Shown in pieces: positions 60,462-64,000 of a DNA stretch of 64,000 nucleotides. Position 1 is the stretch's first letter; each line of letters starts with the position of its first letter. Made by a program: the position numbers and the translations under genes. Location of the stretch: positions 1-64,000 of the forward strand of contig JAAZXR010000012.1 in assembly GCA_014240065.1 (NCBI GenBank), given 5' to 3'. This DNA comes from Myxococcales bacterium (lineage in GTDB: Bacteria; Myxococcota_A; Polyangia; Nannocystales; Nannocystaceae). A model generated the notes under the pieces. The model was given only the letters and a program-made list of their open reading frames with translations, made no database searches and had not been told where the DNA came from.

Positions 60462-62422
60462 TGCGCGGCCTCGGCCGTTGGTTTCGCGGCCTCCTCTGCG
60501 GAGGTGTCGGGTGTGGAATTTCGGCTGAGCTGTTCGAGGATGCGGAGGCCTCGGGTGGAGATCTCATCCTTGAGGCTTCGGACGCGGGGCTCCGCGCGGT
60601 CGAGGTAGCGGTCGAGCACTGCGCGTCGCTCGTCGTGCTCTTTCGCCTGACTCAAGAGGATCTTGGAGATCGCGACGTCAGTCATGATGAGCGTGAGCCG
60701 CTCGGCGTGGAGCATCGCGAACGCAAAATCACGTTTTGGATTCCAGTCCTTCAAGAACGTCGTGCCCCACCGCTGCATCGGGACCCCCTTGAGGAGCTTG
60801 AGCTTGTCGGTCGCCGTCTTCCGCATCATCAATTGAATGGTCTCGAGTTCAGCGAGCTCGAGCCTGGCGACGCGACGCTCGAGTGGATCCCGCGCGGACA
60901 TGGTGCGCCAACGCGCTTGCGCGACGCCGCGGACGAACTCTTGAGGATTGGCGATGACCGCATTGAGCGCGTCCTTCATCGCCATGAGCGACTGGATCTG
61001 GCTGGTGCCCTCGTAGATCGGGAGGACGAGGGCGTCCCTCAGCAGTTTCTCCGCGCCGTATTCCTTGGTGTAGCCGTTGCCCCCGTGGATCTGGACGCAG
61101 CGTCGCGCGTGGGCGACGGCGCGCTCGGCAGCGCTGTACTTCAACAGCGGCGTGAGCTTCCTGGCGCGGGCCTTGAGGTTTCGAACCCGCTTACGAAGCG
61201 CGTCGAGATCGAGCTCGCCGACCCGGTTGGCACCTTCCGGCGCCGCCTCGAGCATGAGGGAGAGCTTGGTGGCGGTCTCCTCGTCGATCGCAGCGGTGAT
61301 CGCGAGGGCGCGGAGTCCTTGGATGTCAGACTCCATCTCGTCGAGGTAGTCGGCGATCATCTCGTGCTGATCGATGGTCTTGCCCATGGACGGGCGTTGC
61401 TGCGCGTATTCGCGGGCGAGCCGGGCGGCGGCCTCGCAAAGTCCGATGCTCTCGAACCCGACGCCGAGGCGCGCGTTGTTCATGAGCGTCAGCATGTATT
61501 TGAATCCCTCGCCGCGGTTTCCGATGAGCATCGCCGGGGTTCGGTCGAAGGAGATGGACGCGGTAACGGAGCCGTGGTGCCCGAGCTTCTCCTCCACACG
61601 ATCGACGCTCGCGAGGTGTTTTCGGGTGCCGTCGGGGAGGTCTTCATAGGCCGGCACCAAGAAGAACGAGAGGCCAGCGAGCCCCGCGAACGGGTCGTCT
61701 CCATCGGACTTCTCGGTCCGCGCGATGACGAAGTGGTACTTCCCGTGGCCGGAAGTGATGAAGATTTTTTGACCCGTGACGAGCCAGTTTCCGCTCGCAT
61801 CTTGCTCGGCGGAGGTGCGGAGCGCGGCCATGTCGCTGCCGGCGTCGGGCTCCGTGATGTCCATGGTTCCCCACGCCTCGCCGTTCCCGATCTCTTCGAT
61901 GAAGTCGGCGAATCGGGTCCCGGTGATCTCGCGCTTGTCGAAGTCGAAGGTGGTCGTGCCCTCCTTGATGGAGTACGCGAGCATGGCCAGCGCCATACCT
62001 CCGTGAAAGCTGTGGTGGGTCATCACGGAGACATCCGCACGCGCGAAGACCTCGGCGGTCATGAAGTAGACCAGCAGCGGTACGTTCATGCCCCCGAGTT
62101 CGCGCGGGATGCACATCCAGTGGAGGTCGAGGGCCTTGAGCTGCTCAAAGATCTCATCGAGCTCTTTGGGGACGCTCACCTCACCGTCGCTCACGCTGAT
62201 CTCACCGCGATCAATTCGCGAGGCGCGGGACGCGATCTCATCACTCGCGAACTTGCCGATCATGGTGAGCATGTCTTGATAGGTCTCGACCGCCTCCGCG
62301 ACCGCCTCGTCAGAATCGGAGCCTTCGCGCTCGAACTCCGTCGTGCGGATGAGCGATTTCCAGTCGATGGCTTCGCGGAAGTAGTATTGAAGGTCTTCGT
62401 TGTCTGTGTAGAAGTTGGACAT
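60458..62422 (-). CDS. Long-form acyl-CoA dehydrogenase
   Basis: The 654-residue FAD enzyme shows Thr-Glu-Pro-Asp-Ala-Gly-Ser-Asp (FAD/substrate loop) near 190, Gly-Gln-Lys-Ile-Phe-Ile-Thr-Ser-Gly, and Ile-His-Gly-Gly-Asn-Gly-Tyr. The catalytic Glu lies in Ile-Tyr-Glu-Gly-Thr-Ser-Gln-Ile-Gln near 480. Length is well above the usual 380-400: a helical insertion precedes the catalytic helix and about 160 helical residues follow it, as in long FadE types. It carries out the first oxidation of beta-oxidation. The start has AAAGGAG about 10 nt upstream. Confidence 0.9.
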   Translation of the reverse strand: MSNFYTDNEDLQYYFREAIDWKSLIRTTEFEREGSDSDEAVAEAVETYQDMLTMIGKFASDEIASRASRIDRGEISVSDGEVSVPKELDEIFEQLKALDLHWMCIPRELGGMNVPLLVYFMTAEVFARADVSVMTHHSFHGGMALAMLAYSIKEGTTTFDFDKREITGTRFADFIEEIGNGEAWGTMDITEPDAGSDMAALRTSAEQDASGNWLVTGQKIFITSGHGKYHFVIARTEKSDGDDPFAGLAGLSFFLVPAYEDLPDGTRKHLASVDRVEEKLGHHGSVTASISFDRTPAMLIGNRGEGFKYMLTLMNNARLGVGFESIGLCEAAARLAREYAQQRPSMGKTIDQHEMIADYLDEMESDIQGLRALAITAAIDEETATKLSLMLEAAPEGANRVGELDLDALRKRVRNLKARARKLTPLLKYSAAERAVAHARRCVQIHGGNGYTKEYGAEKLLRDALVLPIYEGTSQIQSLMAMKDALNAVIANPQEFVRGVAQARWRTMSARDPLERRVARLELAELETIQLMMRKTATDKLKLLKGVPMQRWGTTFLKDWNPKRDFAFAMLHAERLTLIMTDVAISKILLSQAKEHDERRAVLDRYLDRAEPRVRSLKDEISTRGLRILEQLSRNSTPDTSAEEAAKPTAEAAQ

Positions 62423-62460
62423 GGGAGGGGGCTCCTTTGTGCAATTTTGTGATGCCGCGA

Positions 62461-63171
62461 CTAGCTTCCGGTTGGAGCGTTAGCGTCGTCGGTACTGCTC
62501 GGCGCTTCATCGCGCTCCTCACGAGGAGCGATGCCGAGGGCCTCGAGTTGGCGAAAGAGGCTGGCGCGAGCGACCCGCACGAGCTCGTCGACGTGCCGTC
62601 GGAGGTCGGAGTCGTCGCCCGACCGGTCCTTGGAGGTGCCGAGGGCGCCGATCGAGTCGAAGGTGGCGATGCTGCTGACGACGAGGTTGATCGCGTGGAC
62701 GATGTACGCTTCAGGATCGACGTCCGCCCGCACACGGCCCGCTTCTCGTCCGCGGCGGATGTAGTTGGACACGACGTCCGCCCAGGGTTGAACGTGTCCG
62801 ACGATCAGCGCGCGCATCTCCTTGGGTCGGTCGAGGGCTTCGCGCAGCAAGAGTCGGGCGCGGTCGCGGTCCGCCGTGAAGAACGCCACCGTCTCCTTGA
62901 TGATGGCGTCGAACTGCTCGCGCCCGGAGGTGGCGGCCATCAAGAGCTTGGGGAGGACTTGATTCCAGTGGGAGAGGAGCTTGTCGAGCACCGCTTTGCG
63001 CAGCTCATCCTTGGACGGGAAGTGGTACAGCAAGGAGGGTTTGCGGATTCCAACGGCGTCGGCCACCGACTGGAGCGACGTGGCCTCAAAGCCGCGCTCT
63101 GCGAACAAGCGCGTGGCTGCGTCGAGGATTCGCTCCGAGACTTCGCGTTTTTCTGAACGGTCGGAAGGCAT
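62461..63171 (-). CDS. TetR-family transcriptional regulator, probable repressor of the beta-oxidation operon
   Basis: ATG 63171 gives 236 residues: a TetR HTH (Ile-Leu-Asp-Ala-Ala-Thr-Arg-Leu-Phe-Ala-Glu-Arg-Gly-Phe, then Thr-Ser-Leu-Gln-Ser-Val-Ala and Leu-Leu-Tyr-His-Phe-Pro-Ser-Lys) and a helical ligand domain with a Ser/Asp-rich tail. It lies 38 bp upstream of the acyl-CoA dehydrogenase gene on the same strand, so it may be the first gene of that operon. A 22-bp palindrome just upstream is the likely operator. Acyl-CoA is the natural guess for the inducer. Confidence 0.88.
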   Translation of the reverse strand: MPSDRSEKREVSERILDAATRLFAERGFEATSLQSVADAVGIRKPSLLYHFPSKDELRKAVLDKLLSHWNQVLPKLLMAATSGREQFDAIIKETVAFFTADRDRARLLLREALDRPKEMRALIVGHVQPWADVVSNYIRRGREAGRVRADVDPEAYIVHAINLVVSSIATFDSIGALGTSKDRSGDDSDLRRHVDELVRVARASLFRQLEALGIAPREERDEAPSSTDDANAPTGS

Positions 63172-63193
63172 GTGGAAACCCAAAGGTCAGCAT

Positions 63194-63215
63194 CTACCTA
63201 CCACTTGGTAGGCAG
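63194..63215. promoter_or_regulatory. Putative TetR operator, 22-bp imperfect palindrome
   Basis: CTACCTACCA (63194-63203), CT, TGGTAGGCAG (63206-63215): 9 of 10 positions symmetric, centred 33 bp before the tetR ATG. Size and symmetry suit a TetR dimer, so autoregulation is likely. Confidence 0.6.
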
Positions 63216-63443
63216 GCAGTCAACGGCGAGTCTGCATATGAGCGCGATCTCCGCATCTGTGATCTCCAAGCAAACGCCCACGCAACGCGGAGGCAGTGCC
63301 TGTCAGGAGGACTTGCCCTCGGAGCCGCCTGGCTGTGCGAAGCCTAGAAGAGGTGGAGCGTGCGCGCCGACCAGGGCGCTCGCGAAACCAAATGGCGCCT
63401 CGTATGCGAGGGACAGCCAGCCGCCGGCGCCTGAAGATCGGGT

Positions 63444-63851
63444 CTATTCGTCGAGTTTTGAGGGCGGGTGGGCGTCGGAATGCGCCCACCCCTTGAGCAC
63501 CACCCGCGCCAAATTCGACGGCGAGAGACCGTAGTGGGCGGCGAGCTCTCGAAACCGATGCAAAAACTCTGGGGTCATGTGCGCGGTCACGGCAGTGCGT
63601 ATGTCACGCCGGGGCCCTTCGAGCGCCTCCGCCGGGAGTCCAAACTGTTCCAGCAACGAGATGAGGTTACGTACCTGTTCATTGCTGAGGCCTCGCAGCC
63701 CGCGGTATTTTCGAATTTCGTCGTAAAGACCAACATCGCCCTCCATTGTTTCCCCCACTTTTTCTTCACCCAAGACCGTCCCTCGCTCACCCTCCGTCGG
63801 GCTCACGTCGTCGTCAAGTTTGTACTGCTTGAATGCTCTGGAACGGTTCAT
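63444..63851 (-). CDS. Small hypothetical protein with a ribbon-helix-helix-like C-terminal segment
   Basis: The 135-residue product has a polar, acidic N-terminal half and a helical middle (Leu-Ser-Asn-Glu-Gln-Val-Arg-Asn-Leu-Ile-Ser-Leu-Leu). The C-terminal part reads Val-Thr-Ala-His-Met-Thr-Pro-Glu-Phe-Leu-His-Arg-Phe-Arg-Glu-Leu-Ala, then Gly-Leu-Ser-Pro-Ser-Asn-Leu-Ala-Arg, the strand-helix-helix pattern of RHH DNA-binding proteins. The family is not recognised. TetR lies downstream on the same strand, 272 bp away. A TATAGT box lies about 45 bp upstream of its ATG. Confidence 0.6.
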   Translation of the reverse strand: MNRSRAFKQYKLDDDVSPTEGERGTVLGEEKVGETMEGDVGLYDEIRKYRGLRGLSNEQVRNLISLLEQFGLPAEALEGPRRDIRTAVTAHMTPEFLHRFRELAAHYGLSPSNLARVVLKGWAHSDAHPPSKLDE

Positions 63852-63896
63852 TTTTCAGCTCTGGGAACGGGCGACTTTATCCTGCGTCCCCTTTTC

Positions 63897-63902
63897 ACTA
63901 TA
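63897..63902 (-). promoter_or_regulatory. -10-like box for the gene at 63444-63851
   Basis: TATAGT on the minus strand about 45 bp upstream of ATG 63851, within an AT-rich patch unusual for this window. No clear -35. The remaining bases to 64000 show no gene; a GTG at 63990 after AGAGGAC could begin one that runs out of the window. Confidence 0.35.
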
Positions 63903-64000
63903 TACAAGAGATCCTCCCTGTGTAACGCGCGAGCGCTAATATTCTTCGGTCGAGAAGGCAGGGAAGCCCGACGGGACCGTAGAGGACAAGTGAGCGCCCG

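Noticed and set aside
62437-63156. Long plus-strand frames opposite tetR and the acyl-CoA dehydrogenase (for example 60635-62452)
   Set aside because: Long antisense frames are expected at this GC content; codon patterns and recognisable domains are on the minus strand.

Overview
The window is high-GC, gene-dense DNA (genes on both strands, many 1-4 bp overlaps). It most resembles a Gram-negative myxobacterium (Myxococcota, perhaps the Nannocystis/Plesiocystis side). The evidence is the many lipoproteins with Gly/Ser/Thr/Asp-rich linkers, a tandem pair of choice-of-anchor-like lipoproteins, an FHA-AAA+ regulator, pseudo-receiver/DUF4388/roadblock proteins, a 1417-residue hybrid kinase and abundant TPR proteins. 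This assignment is inferred from gene content only. No phage, insertion sequence or CRISPR array was seen.

Layout. 1-16.7 kb is envelope and housekeeping: a truncated LPG-synthase-like membrane protein, a TPR lipoprotein with two retropepsin-like folds, an RND pump followed by an aminotransferase and an S4 RNA-binding protein, trmK, a crotonase, a short-chain dehydrogenase, then an adaptor / RND permease / large lipoprotein operon. 16.7-21.2 kb has a DUF493 protein, an LpoB-like / COG3014-like / beta-barrel envelope cluster, and an FHA-AAA+ regulator lacking GAFTGA. 21.3-30.4 kb has hemE, an archaemetzincin-like protease with altered zinc ligands, prmC, a TPR membrane protein with an SDR, and a di-heme peroxidase.

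30.6-36.2 kb is the most unusual locus: a lipoprotein, an HSP90/GHKL-type ATPase and an overlapping 1100-residue protein of no recognisable family, which may carry a degenerate copy of the ATPase fold. 36.2-44.8 kb holds a DEDDh exonuclease, the lipoprotein pair, pepD, an orphan Fis-type HTH protein, and a pseudo-receiver/roadblock pair. 44.9-46.8 kb is tRNA-Phe with an accessory-looking pair downstream: a PD-(D/E)XK-like protein and a divergent orphan whose pattern recalls gasdermins.

47-50.6 kb has folE, rdgB, a RibD-like protein with a decayed reductase half, and a LysM murein endopeptidase. 50.7-56.7 kb is a divergent hybrid kinase and NtrC-like regulator pair, the latter also without GAFTGA. 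56.7-63.2 kb is a complete fatty-acid beta-oxidation operon (tetR, acyl-CoA dehydrogenase, MaoC hydratase, FabG4-type dehydrogenase, thiolase). Its thiolase carries a one-base frameshift and its tetR has a clear upstream palindrome. The window ends after a small RHH-like hypothetical protein.

Several genes begin 6-10 nt after a TANNNT box with no Shine-Dalgarno, suggesting leaderless transcripts. Several convergent junctions carry GC-rich hairpins without a U-tract.
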